Of a stretch of DNA of 64,000 nt, positions 46,464 to 55,178 are shown in pieces. Made by a program: the position numbers and the translations under genes. The notes beneath the pieces are model-generated. The model had not been told where the DNA came from, made no database searches, and worked only from the letters and a program-made list of their open reading frames with translations. The number at the start of each line of letters is the position of its first letter. The first letter of the stretch is position 1. Origin of the DNA: VYFG01 sp965221795. GTDB taxonomy: Bacteria > Pseudomonadota > Gammaproteobacteria > Arenicellales > Poriferihabitantaceae. Where the stretch lies: contig OZ244914.1 in the NCBI GenBank assembly GCA_965221795.1, positions 3,100,001 to 3,164,000 on the forward strand, read 5' to 3'.

Positions 46464-48417
46464 ACTCCCATGGATAGCTAATCACTACCGCATTGCGCAG
46501 GGATATAAAGTCGCGGGCATCAAGCAGGACACCAAACCATGTCTTAGCGCAGTTTTGGTATTTTCGAACCAGACAAGTGTTGGAGAGATAGGTCTGCGCT
46601 TTTTCCGGTGGCATCCGGTTGACCTGAAGGGTCAGACCCGCATCGAATGCTGACATGGGAAAGCTCATGCCGTACATGTCTTGTGCATTCGGTTGACTCT
46701 GCCAGCCATCAATAATAGCGTCGATTTCCTCAATCATTTCCCCGCCGAATTTGAGCAACATTAATCCGGTTTCGATGGCAGCCGGACAGGGTTGCGCTTC
46801 CACCTGTGCAACGATTTTTCCGACAACAGTTTGAGGAAGATGTGTAAGGATGCCCTCCGGCGTGGCGGCTCCCGGCATTCCCGCACGGCGCGTCATCATC
46901 GCGATATTTAGCTCGTGTGTGTCTTGATCAAGGATGGCCAGCATATCCACATCATTGTCAATCCACAGATTTTCGCGTAAGTGTACGTTGAGTATGGCGA
47001 GTTCGTCTGTTGCGCAAATCTTTTCGTGGTAGTTCACACGACGGTTCACATAGCTCAGAAACCGTAACGGTGTTGCCAGCATCTCTGCGACTACGTCGAT
47101 CAGGAACACATCCGTGACCAGCGGGGGTTGGATGCACTGCGTCCTTTCATAATGCAAAAACTGATATGCCTGGTAAGTCAGCGCAGGGTAAGAATCCGAA
47201 ACAACACAGACAACATATACCTCCTTGCACTCAATCCTGAGGGGGATCCGTTCACCACCCTCCAGTGCCAAAACACAATCCTCCGCGAACAAACTGCTTG
47301 CGCACTTGAAGCCTTGATCATTTGCGTTTTGAACCGCTTTCGAAAAATCTGCTTTTGCGTGCCGAAGATCACCTTTTCTAGCCTTGACTGTAAGGCGTTT
47401 GGACTTGGCCTGCACAATGATCGCCCGGTCGCCGTACAGAACCAGCACATCCACTTCGCCTACGATCTGCTTTCCAGATAATAGGTTAACGTTGGAAAAA
47501 ACACTGTCTCGGCCGAACACGTCCGACAATCGCCTCTTGCAGAACCTTTCCGCAAAACTTCCTCGGTGAACGCTATGCGCATCTCGGTAGTCTGGATCGT
47601 CGGTCATCCAATATGAAGGGGTCGTATAGATCGCCTCCGCTAGCGTGTAGTTCTGAAACAAAAGATAGCGGCTGGCACCCATCATGATTAGTGGTGTGGC
47701 CGTCGCGGCGTTGAAATCACTGATGGTGGTGAATCCTGCATTTTTGCCGCGTAGTGCGAAGGCTTCAAGAACCGAAACGACAGTTTCGACGCTGAGCCCA
47801 CTTTCGCCTACAACCTCACTGACACTGGTGACGAAGTGGGGCAGTAGATTTCGATCACTACGGGCGATGGTTGGGGGATTGGACAGTATCGAATCCAGTC
47901 GTCGAGCTCTCACGGCAACGATAGCCTTGGCCACCAGAATCGCGTCTTCAATAACAAACCCGCGTTTGCTTCTCAACCATTCATTATCCGCTGAATATCG
48001 CTCTACGGCGAAATCAAAGTATTGGGACTCATAGGCGGCCTCGGGGCCGTAAATAATCGGTTCGCGCAGAGCCTCCCCCAAGTTGGGTGGAACTGCGGAA
48101 AGGGACGGTCTGTGAGGTGCGGAAACAGCATCATGCAACTCCTCCATGAGCGTTAATGTCTTTTTCACATACTTTCGAACCAACGCGGGCTTCGGCAAGT
48201 CGAGGTCCAAATCACCTTGGACCGCCAGTCCGACCAAGATGTCGACCTCCCTTCTCGTTAGCACGGCAGGCCCCTTGACCAGAAGTTCAGGAGTCAGTTT
48301 GTCATCGGCCAAGCCAACCACATTCCCCTCTACCCAACAGGCGGCGATCGCGTGAGCATAGCCCGGCGACTGGCAGAGACTTCGCAAGTTATTTAGTACT
48401 GCCGATTCTTTTCGCAT
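46402..48417 (-). CDS. Large protein with PD-(D/E)XK nuclease-like domain
   Basis: The 671-residue protein has a central segment GEVDVLVLYGDRAIIVQAKS at residues 320-339: an Asp at the end of one strand and Q-x-K in the next, the pattern of PD-(D/E)XK and NERD-type nucleases. The N-terminal 300 residues are helical and contain no motif that I recognise, and the C-terminus resembles no known family to me. ATG 48417 is chosen because AGGAAAA lies seven bases upstream. It sits between a zeta-like gene and a TIR-type operon, so a defence role is possible but unproven. Confidence 0.5.
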   Translation of the reverse strand: MRKESAVLNNLRSLCQSPGYAHAIAACWVEGNVVGLADDKLTPELLVKGPAVLTRREVDILVGLAVQGDLDLDLPKPALVRKYVKKTLTLMEELHDAVSAPHRPSLSAVPPNLGEALREPIIYGPEAAYESQYFDFAVERYSADNEWLRSKRGFVIEDAILVAKAIVAVRARRLDSILSNPPTIARSDRNLLPHFVTSVSEVVGESGLSVETVVSVLEAFALRGKNAGFTTISDFNAATATPLIMMGASRYLLFQNYTLAEAIYTTPSYWMTDDPDYRDAHSVHRGSFAERFCKRRLSDVFGRDSVFSNVNLLSGKQIVGEVDVLVLYGDRAIIVQAKSKRLTVKARKGDLRHAKADFSKAVQNANDQGFKCASSLFAEDCVLALEGGERIPLRIECKEVYVVCVVSDSYPALTYQAYQFLHYERTQCIQPPLVTDVFLIDVVAEMLATPLRFLSYVNRRVNYHEKICATDELAILNVHLRENLWIDNDVDMLAILDQDTHELNIAMMTRRAGMPGAATPEGILTHLPQTVVGKIVAQVEAQPCPAAIETGLMLLKFGGEMIEEIDAIIDGWQSQPNAQDMYGMSFPMSAFDAGLTLQVNRMPPEKAQTYLSNTCLVRKYQNCAKTWFGVLLDARDFISLRNAVVISYPWEFDKNLAQAVSQYPAKKKRLQ

Positions 48418-48581
48418 GATGTTTTCCTGCGATTTGCTGCAGTGCCACAGAATATGGGGGGTTGCTGAGAATCGTGTAAAAATACACACTACCGGCTTAG
48501 CCGAAAAGAAGACAATATGTAATAAAGCGTTCAAAATGCCTTAGCGTAGGAGACCCTACACTCGTCTGGAGTCTATCCGCC

Positions 48582-48668
48582 TTACAATAATTGGACTAGG
48601 GCAATCATGCAAAGCACTGCGGAAAGAATACCAAACACGACTGGAAGAAAAGTTTCAACGTTTGTCAT
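48582..48668 (-). CDS. 28-residue membrane micropeptide
   Basis: The frame reads MTNVETFLPVVFGILSAVLC and ends IALVQLL: one hydrophobic helix with a short polar N-terminus. Its ATG overlaps the stop of the two-TM gene (ATGA at 48665-48668), and a GGGAG lies just upstream. This suggests coupled translation. Peptides this small are easily missed. Whether it is made cannot be told from sequence alone. Confidence 0.45.
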   Translation of the reverse strand: MTNVETFLPVVFGILSAVLCMIALVQLL

Positions 48669-49039
48669 CTCCCAATAACCATTCCATTGTTTTCTGGTTT
48701 TAAAATCTCCCACTCCCGTCTGAAAAAAGGAAAGGCTATCTCGTTTTCAAGTTCATCCAATGCCTTGAATTTGCCAGAGTTGAGTTGACGATAAGACCTG
48801 ATAACAACCCACCACGAAGCAGAGATCACGAATCCAAGTATTCCCACAGACAGGAAAACGAAGTTTAGAGGAGATTCTGCGACGCCAGATTCGATAAAGA
48901 CGCCCGCGGCCAGGCCCAGCCCGGAAAGAATGCCAATGTATAGCCGGTTTGCCGCTTCGCGCCGTTGGCTGACCCTGTCAGCAAGTTCCGCATGGAGTTT
49001 GTAGATTTCCAGCAATTCGGTTTTTGAATGTTCTGTCAT
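48665..49039 (-). CDS. Two-transmembrane protein of a TIR-linked family
   Basis: The 124-residue protein has a helical N-terminus (LLEIYKLHAELADRVSQRRE), two hydrophobic segments (residues 34-52 with IGILSGLGLAAGVFI and 58-80 with NFVFLSVGILGFVISASWW) and a conserved VIRSYRQLNSGKFKALDELE tail. Small two-TM proteins of this kind are found with TIR and other signalling-nucleotide systems and are suspected membrane effectors. The ATG at 49039 overlaps the stop of the TIR-like gene, and its stop overlaps the micropeptide start. The family function is not established. Confidence 0.6.
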   Translation of the reverse strand: MTEHSKTELLEIYKLHAELADRVSQRREAANRLYIGILSGLGLAAGVFIESGVAESPLNFVFLSVGILGFVISASWWVVIRSYRQLNSGKFKALDELENEIAFPFFRREWEILKPENNGMVIGR

Positions 49040-49449
49040 TTTGATAACTCCCGAATGGCAGTCACCACTGAGTTAACCTGCCATCTCACAATACAATCGG
49101 CGGAATTTTTGACCTTTTTCGAAGCTCTTTCGCTTCCCCAGTATTCAATAGCAATGATGGGTTTGGGAAATCGAAAACCGTTTTTTGCCAAATCAATTTC
49201 GATGTTGATCCATTTGCTTTATGAAACATACATCCCCGCCAGTATAAGAACAACTCCGCAGGGTGTCATCTTACCCTTGATCGCTTGTGCAAGTTCTCTG
49301 TCTGAATTGGCATGATGGATAGGATCATATTTAGGAACCGAATGATTCTTGTAGCTAAAGTAAGTTCTGTCATCTAGCAGTTCAACAAGACCATCGTAGT
49401 GGTCTGAGTAACTCCACGAATGACTAATAAATAGATTGTGTGTTCTCAT
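49036..49449 (-). pseudogene. TIR-like (ThsB/DUF1863-type) gene with in-frame ochre codon
   Basis: The first 76 codons encode RTHNLFISHSWSYSDHYDGL and a VVLILAGMYVS segment, typical of the TIR-like ThsB/DUF1863 fold. A TAA follows at 49219-49221. The same frame then continues with SKWINIEIDLAKNGFRFPKP and IIAIEYWGSERASKKVK, to a TGA at 49036-49038 that overlaps the two-TM gene start. A Tyr codon (TAT) changed to TAA would explain it. In Thoeris the ThsB protein senses phage and makes a nucleotide signal. As it stands the protein is truncated unless the stop is read through. Confidence 0.7.
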
Positions 49450-49504
49450 AACAATGATTCCTACTATCACCGATATGTCAGATATATCCCATCAAGGGTA
49501 CATT

Positions 49505-49518
49505 ATGTTGCGCAACAT
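49505..49518. promoter_or_regulatory. Perfect 14-bp palindrome upstream of the TIR operon
   Basis: ATGTTGCGCAACAT is a perfect palindrome 56 bases upstream of the TIR-like start. A half copy (GCAACAT) follows at 49524-49530. A near copy with one mismatch, ATGTTGCGAAACAT, lies at 51616-51629. It may be a repressor site; no regulator gene is evident nearby. Confidence 0.4.
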
Positions 49519-49549
49519 AAGATGCAACATGGGATTTACGGATTGTATC

Positions 49550-50017
49550 CTACTCCCCCACGACGTATGAAACACTACTGGCAAGGGGTTGCCTCCGTTT
49601 TATGAAATGAGATGTAATAACGGTTGGACCGCCCTCACCCCACAACCGGGCAAGGTTTGGTATCAGCCACCGCAACCAGATCTGAGAAGACAATGCGCTA
49701 AGGCTTGGGACGCGAATTCGGCATCCCGATCCCGCTTCTGCCACTACGTGACACTTACCGTAGTAGAAAGCACTCGGCAATGCCGCGTTACCGCAGCGTG
49801 CAGAATACCATGCGCAGACGATGCGCCATAGTGGTGCGGTGTTTGGGGCTACGATATGGCAAGCACAGCCTATCAAGGCAGCCCCGACGAGATACGCAGA
49901 CTTCATAACTGCGATGGCATTCTACGACTAAACAGGTGCTGAGGCAATTTCGCTAGTGTGGGTCCTCACATAGCGAAAAAAGAGGATTACGATAGGAAAG
50001 TTGACAAATTGACAGAA
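49550..50017. other. No recognised gene
   Basis: The stretch before the IS element has one minus-strand frame (49550-49906) with a signal-like start MKSAYLVGAALIGCACHIVA, but I see no other support for coding: the rest is cysteine-rich and family-free. I leave it unassigned. Confidence 0.3.
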
Positions 50018-50789
50018 CTAGGGCGTGTTAACGCTACGCAGTGTATCAATGACCAGCGCGAAGACGACGAATCCGAGATACATGACATCAAGCTTGTCGA
50101 AGCGCGAGAAGACTCGGCGAAAGCCCTTGAGTCGCCGCAACAGGCGCTCGACCTCGTGGCGCCGCCGGTACCGTTTCCGGTCGTATTCCCAGGGGGTGAT
50201 GCGACGGCTTTTCGGCGGGACCACGGGCGTGAAGCCGAGGTCGGCAACCCGCCGGCGGGTTTCATCGTCTTCACAGGCCCGATCCATGACCAGTGCCGGT
50301 CGTGCGACGGCTTCTTCAGCCGCTGCCGGAGCTCCCGCCCCTCCGGGGCATCGTGGGCGTTGCCGGGAGAGCGCGCGAAGGCAACGGCCGTTCGGGCATC
50401 CGCGGCCACCAGATGAAGCTGGGTGTTCCACCCGCCCCGGGACTTTCCGATGCCCTGGGCGCCGTTTTTTGTAGCACCCCCGTGCCCTCGGGATGCCCCT
50501 TGATGCGGGTGCTGTCCAGGCCCATGGCCTCCCCCCGGATCCGGATCATTCGCTGCCGCTGCCGATGCGCGAACACGCGGTCCAGAACCCCGTTCTTCGA
50601 CCACCGGTTCCTGCGCGTGTCGATGGTGGGCCCGTTGCCGAAGGGCTCCGGCAGGCCGCGCCCCTTGCCGCCGTGCTCGGCCACGTAGAGAATGGCGTTG
50701 AGTACCGGCAGGTTCGAGAGGCTGACCTTGCCCCGCGGCCTCGGCCGCAGCGGGGCCATGCGCTCGTACGGTGCCCGGGTAAGTTCCAT
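50018..50789 (-). pseudogene. IS5-family (IS427-group) transposase in three frames
   Basis: Reading on the minus strand from ATG 50789, the N-terminus (MELTRAPYERMAPLRPRPRG, then LNAILYVAEHGGKGRGLPE and RWSKNGVLDRVFAH) is in one frame. SRGGWNTQLHLVAADARTAV is in a second. The C-terminus (MDRACEDDETRRRVADLGFT, then LLRRLKGFRRVFSRFDKLDV) is in a third. IS427-group elements use one frameshift between two frames; a second shift here means it is probably inactive. The stop codon lies in the terminal repeat. Confidence 0.7.
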
Positions 50790-50870
50790 TGCCGGTTCCT
50801 CCGTACTGTTCCGGTTGACAATCACGGGCACCGAGTATACCATGTCTGGAAGAGATTGTGTTAACACGCC
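50021..50870 (-). mobile_element. IS5-family element of the IS427 type
   Basis: The ends are GGGCGTGTTAACG on the left and CGTGTTAACA-type sequence inverted on the right (GGGCGTGTTAACAC as reverse complement at 50857-50870). The flanks are TA on both sides, giving the TA duplication of this group. The 850-bp length fits. It lies just upstream of the secreted-protein gene and may have displaced its promoter. Confidence 0.8.
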
Positions 50871-50923
50871 CTAGTCCACATATGTATGATGCTTCTAGAT
50901 TCCATCCTTTGCGAGAAAGTACA

Positions 50924-51541
50924 ATGATGAAGCTTACCCTCCCTTTCATTAGATTCGCCGCGCTCGCGCTTGCCACGTCACTGGCGAGTACAGCCCAATC
51001 TGAATCGATCAGTTGTACCAATTTCAAGAGATGCGGAGGATGTAATATATCCGTACCGAGTTCTGTGTTAAGTGATAAAAGTGCGGAAATCAGTTTATCT
51101 TGGGTATTGCTGGGGAATTTGTTGAATTCTGGTTATATTGCAAGCAACATATGGCATAACTGGAGCTACTTCATCTCTGTTCCCATCGTCTTGCAGGTGA
51201 CAAAAACTCATGAAGGAGTTTCCGAACTGGTCTTCATGGAGAAGATTAGAGATATCACCTTTGACCGCGGACTAGGTTCCCATACCAGCAAAATCAACGA
51301 TTTGGAACCGAATACTAACTACACTGCAGTCGCTTATACCGGCATTAAAGAAAAAAGCAGCTCGGATCCGTTTGCCAGAATATGCTTTAGAACAAAACCG
51401 AATGCCGACTGCCCAGAACTGGAAGGCAAAAGATATAAGGTGGAATCGTCAGACGGCAGTAGCTATTTTATAGTCGGTGGTCAAAAAGAACGGGAGGATT
51501 GTCCAGGAACAGGGCTGAGCGGGTATTTCACAGATAATTGA
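50924..51541 (+). CDS. Secreted protein of unknown function
   Basis: The 205-residue protein has a signal peptide (residues 1-25, ending STAQS). The mature part has paired cysteines at the start (SCTNFKRCGGCNIS) and near the end, and a fibronectin-type-III-like segment, KINDLEPNTNYTAVAYTGIK near residue 130. It is therefore exported and disulfide-stabilised. ATG 50924 follows a GAGAAAG. I do not recognise a family. The IS427-type element ends 53 bases upstream. Confidence 0.6.
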   Translation: MMKLTLPFIRFAALALATSLASTAQSESISCTNFKRCGGCNISVPSSVLSDKSAEISLSWVLLGNLLNSGYIASNIWHNWSYFISVPIVLQVTKTHEGVSELVFMEKIRDITFDRGLGSHTSKINDLEPNTNYTAVAYTGIKEKSSSDPFARICFRTKPNADCPELEGKRYKVESSDGSSYFIVGGQKEREDCPGTGLSGYFTDN

Positions 51542-52231
51542 TTCACTCCTGACTTCGACGGGGGTTTTTTTTGAAAAAGTATGTCTTTTCAGTCGCTTGA
51601 CTTTTCCGCTAGTGGATGTTGCGAAACATCTCTTGACATCCTTGCCACTGTCTGCCACTTTTCACCCCGCCCCTGTCATGGGGTACCAACCTATCAAGAA
51701 CACTACCATCCAGGCCTAAACGGCCCGAAGCTGCATATTCGGACTGGAGGGCACTGAACCGAGTAATACACGGAAAGCGTAAACGTACTGCTTACGCTTA
51801 TATTTTCTGAAAAGGGGTGATAAGAAAAATATAAGGCATTTCAAGGGGCGTTTTCCCCGGGAGGTTGTGAGGTATTCCCCGTACGCCAAACGCGGACTCA
51901 TGGGCCCTGCAGGAGACCGTTTTCTGGTCACCAGCATGAAAAATCGCGCCGGGGATCTCCTGCATTTTGCCGATCTCGCCAGCTGATTCCGGTATTTAGG
52001 ACCACTGAAATCCAGCATTTACAGGAATCACTGTTCCCCAACTCAATTACTCAGAACCTCCTTAGGTCAGAAGCGAGTGATTCTCAGAAAAATACCATAC
52101 ACAAAACCGATGGATGACAAGCTGCAATAATGCCTGCTTTGGCCTTGGGGAACATCCAGGTCTGCAAGTGATAGGGGTGAACGGCATCCTTGATTGCGAT
52201 CATGCTACTTCGCACGGTAGAATCTTTCTTA
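51542..52231. other. No recognisable gene
   Basis: Nearly 700 bases without a supported gene. A minus-strand frame at 51716-52018 has an unusual composition and no recognised family. The palindrome near-copy at 51616-51629 lies here. I see no RNA gene. Confidence 0.4.
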
Positions 52232-54550
52232 TCAGAACAGCGCATGCCAGCCGACCAGTAGTGCCAGTCGGTGTGGTGCTTCCGCATCATGGCCGGCGTG
52301 ATGGGTGGCGACTGTCCCGAGTCGGAACGTACCAAACGAGACAGGACGTTCCCAGCGTACCGACAGGTCAACCTGCCTTCCGGAAGGTGCCAGGTCCGCA
52401 CGCAATTGTCGTCGCAGGACGATGCCGTCTCGGGTACGTCCCGTAGGAAAAGAGAGCATCGCATCGCCATCTTCCACCCGGAGTGGCTGGGTAAGGGAAA
52501 CCCGCAGGGATCCGCTTTCTGCCATCGACCGGGAGGCGTGGAGTGCGAAGGCACTAGTGGTAAGTGGGGCAAGAGCCGTGATGATGCCACCCTGTGCATC
52601 CGGCCTTACCAGGCCGATCTCAGGTCCTCCCTCCAGTTGCCAGCTACCTGCTTCCGTACTCAGGTCCAAGCCAATAAAAACCGAGTCCGCGGCCAACTTG
52701 CCGAATGCCCCTTCTCCAGTACTGGCGAGGATGCTGCTGCGTTCATTGAGCCAGCCTGCTCGCAAGCCAAAAGGGATATGGGATGGATGCCAGAGTATGG
52801 ATGTCCCTGAGATGGGACGGGAGTCCTCTTGGAAGCCTTCGGTGGTAAAGGCAGTGGTGGAAATATTCCGGGATTGACGCGTCGTGAGTGCGATGGCGTC
52901 ATATGGGAGAGCGGTATGACCATCTCCCGTTCTCGCCGGGGTTTTTCGCATGTTGAACTGAATCTCGCCCAAGACAACATTCCCGTTCCATTCGGCGAGT
53001 TTTTCTTGTCGATTGAGCGGCAATGGTGCCATGAAATCATGCAATTGCGTGTCCAGCAGTGGCAGACCTGGTGTGGTCACCATCCGACCCAGATCGTACC
53101 AGAATGGGGCCCCCAGGGTGTCAAAAGCCGCAATTTTCTGACGGGACAATACCGTAGCAGGCCCATCGCCGAATGCTGTACCGAGCTGGAGGCTGGAGCC
53201 CTGCAGTGGGATCCCGGCTTCGGTCATGTCGACGCCGGATATGATCGTCGGCTCACCATGGGGGGACAGGGCAGCATCCAGGTCCATCAACCCATTGCCG
53301 TAGATGGAGTGATCAGCATAACGTCCCGTGTTGTTGGCAGTCTCGAAGAGTCTGGTTACCAACTCCTCACTCGAGAGTTGATCACGGAAAAACTGTTTGA
53401 GCAGGGCCAGCCCCCCCGTAACCATTGGTGCCGAGAACGAGGTGCCGGAACTATTGACGAAGCCTCGTATTCCGATTTCATCTCCATATGACCCAAAATA
53501 AGCGACCTCTACACGATCTCCCGGAGCGGCGATACACCAGTCTGCTGCGATTCCGCAACGGTTGGAGAAATCAGTAATTTCTCCTTCCTGGTCCACTGCT
53601 ACAGTAGCTACGGAATGGCCCCGGAGCTCTTCGATTCTGGCCATCATTCCTGCGAATATATTGGGGGAGGCGGCATCCATCTCACCGGCCGGACGGCCCA
53701 TATCGTCGGTTTCACTGTCTCCGACACAACTGCCAGTACCTGGTCGGCATAGTTGTCCGTGGGAGTTGCCTGCCGCCCACACGAGAATGGTCTTATCTTC
53801 TCGATCAGTCTGCGCTAGGGATCGGATGGTCTGGCCGATGGAGTCGCGAAGCGCCGCTTCATCGGAGTAGTGATTGATCGGGCCGATGTAGCCGAAACTC
53901 AGATTCAGCACATCCAGGTCATGGGAGAAAATCTCACGATATTCGGACGCATCCGACTGGTCAAACGAGGCCAGTTCGGAGAGAGTAATCGACGACACCG
54001 CAAAATCCGGGGCCGGCGAATCTCCGAGGGCAATCGCAAACATCCGCAATCGGGCGTGGGGAACGATTCCGGTAAACTGGTATGGGTATTCGGGATTCCG
54101 TCTGCCGGCAATCACACTGGCCACCGCTGTGCCATGCGAATACTCATCTCCTATTTCATCGATGGAGTCGGGGCGTAAGTGCTCTGTTACATCGCCTGCA
54201 GCTACTCCCTCAACAAATACCGGGTGTTCCAGATCAATGCCGGTATCCATTACTCCCACATTAACCCCTTGGCCAGGTTGTTCGGAGCTATCGACGATGC
54301 GCAAATGCCCCCAGGCTTCGGCAAGCTTGATGGCTGGTGCCCATTGGTTCCCGAAGCTTGGTCGTATCTCCTCGGCGACATCCTGCACGGCCAAACGGTA
54401 CGCTTCCGATTCCAGACAACCCTGAACTGTATCAATACAGGTCGGTTGGTTGCCACCACCGCCACCGCATCCCGACAGGAGAGTGAAAACAGCCAGAATG
54501 GACAGGCAGGTAGCACAAGGACGGTCACGGTAGGTCAACGGGGAATACAT
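52232..54550 (-). CDS. Subtilase-type lipoprotein with autotransporter-like barrel
   Basis: The 772-residue protein starts with a lipoprotein signal (LAVFTLLSGC, lipidated Cys at 28). It has an S8 subtilisin domain with catalytic Asp in VGVMDTGIDLEHP near residue 102, His in YSHGTAVASVIAG near 139 and Ser in SSGTSFSAPMVTGG near 375. The remaining 350 residues are rich in beta strands and end HALF, a C-terminal Phe as in outer-membrane barrels. This matches autotransporter serine proteases such as SphB1-like proteins that are exposed on the surface. Lipidation together with a barrel is also seen in some of these. It stands alone. Confidence 0.8.
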   Translation of the reverse strand: MYSPLTYRDRPCATCLSILAVFTLLSGCGGGGGNQPTCIDTVQGCLESEAYRLAVQDVAEEIRPSFGNQWAPAIKLAEAWGHLRIVDSSEQPGQGVNVGVMDTGIDLEHPVFVEGVAAGDVTEHLRPDSIDEIGDEYSHGTAVASVIAGRRNPEYPYQFTGIVPHARLRMFAIALGDSPAPDFAVSSITLSELASFDQSDASEYREIFSHDLDVLNLSFGYIGPINHYSDEAALRDSIGQTIRSLAQTDREDKTILVWAAGNSHGQLCRPGTGSCVGDSETDDMGRPAGEMDAASPNIFAGMMARIEELRGHSVATVAVDQEGEITDFSNRCGIAADWCIAAPGDRVEVAYFGSYGDEIGIRGFVNSSGTSFSAPMVTGGLALLKQFFRDQLSSEELVTRLFETANNTGRYADHSIYGNGLMDLDAALSPHGEPTIISGVDMTEAGIPLQGSSLQLGTAFGDGPATVLSRQKIAAFDTLGAPFWYDLGRMVTTPGLPLLDTQLHDFMAPLPLNRQEKLAEWNGNVVLGEIQFNMRKTPARTGDGHTALPYDAIALTTRQSRNISTTAFTTEGFQEDSRPISGTSILWHPSHIPFGLRAGWLNERSSILASTGEGAFGKLAADSVFIGLDLSTEAGSWQLEGGPEIGLVRPDAQGGIITALAPLTTSAFALHASRSMAESGSLRVSLTQPLRVEDGDAMLSFPTGRTRDGIVLRRQLRADLAPSGRQVDLSVRWERPVSFGTFRLGTVATHHAGHDAEAPHRLALLVGWHALF

Positions 54551-55178
54551 CAGAGAACAGGGACTGGTCGAGAAGCGTTTCGAAGTGCAGTTGATATCAC
54601 CAGATGGGCATCTGATTGGGTTTCTGTAAAGCGCAAACTATAGCATAGGATGGGAGCGGCACATTCCATGCAAGTCGTCAGGCATGGCTCTCTCCTCTGG
54701 ATGAGGTGGTGCATTCGATATGAGAGGCTGCAAGCTACGGTCAGGCCGACAGAGAGAATAAAAGGAGTCGAACCATATCCCCAGATGGCTCACCAATTCG
54801 GTGCTTGAAAGTGCTAAAAATGATTCGAAGTCACCCGAATGAATCAATACAATCAGTCGAATTTCGACTGCGCAGGAAAACCAGGCACAGATTAATCCAG
54901 AACATCGCGAATCTCGGCATATGCACTTGCTCCAGTGTAATTTTCTGGACTATGGAGCAAGGTCGGAGGCGATGAGGTGTCAAGTCATGAATGTTTGAGT
55001 CCGGTCTTGCTACATGCCGGCTATGCTTTCAGCAGGGCGAATGGAATCTTCTGAAATTCGAAGTATAGTACGGCCCACTTCCGGGGGCGGTGTGGACCCT
55101 GCGACTATCGCCTATATCCGACGATCTGTCCAGGTCCACCTGGGCAGGAGAGTACGCAATAGGGCTGTTAGGAGGCTA
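54551..55178. other. No recognisable gene
   Basis: About 630 bases between the protease and ppk genes. Short frames on both strands overlap the 3' ends of neighbours without family signatures. I see no RNA gene or clear terminator. Confidence 0.4.
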
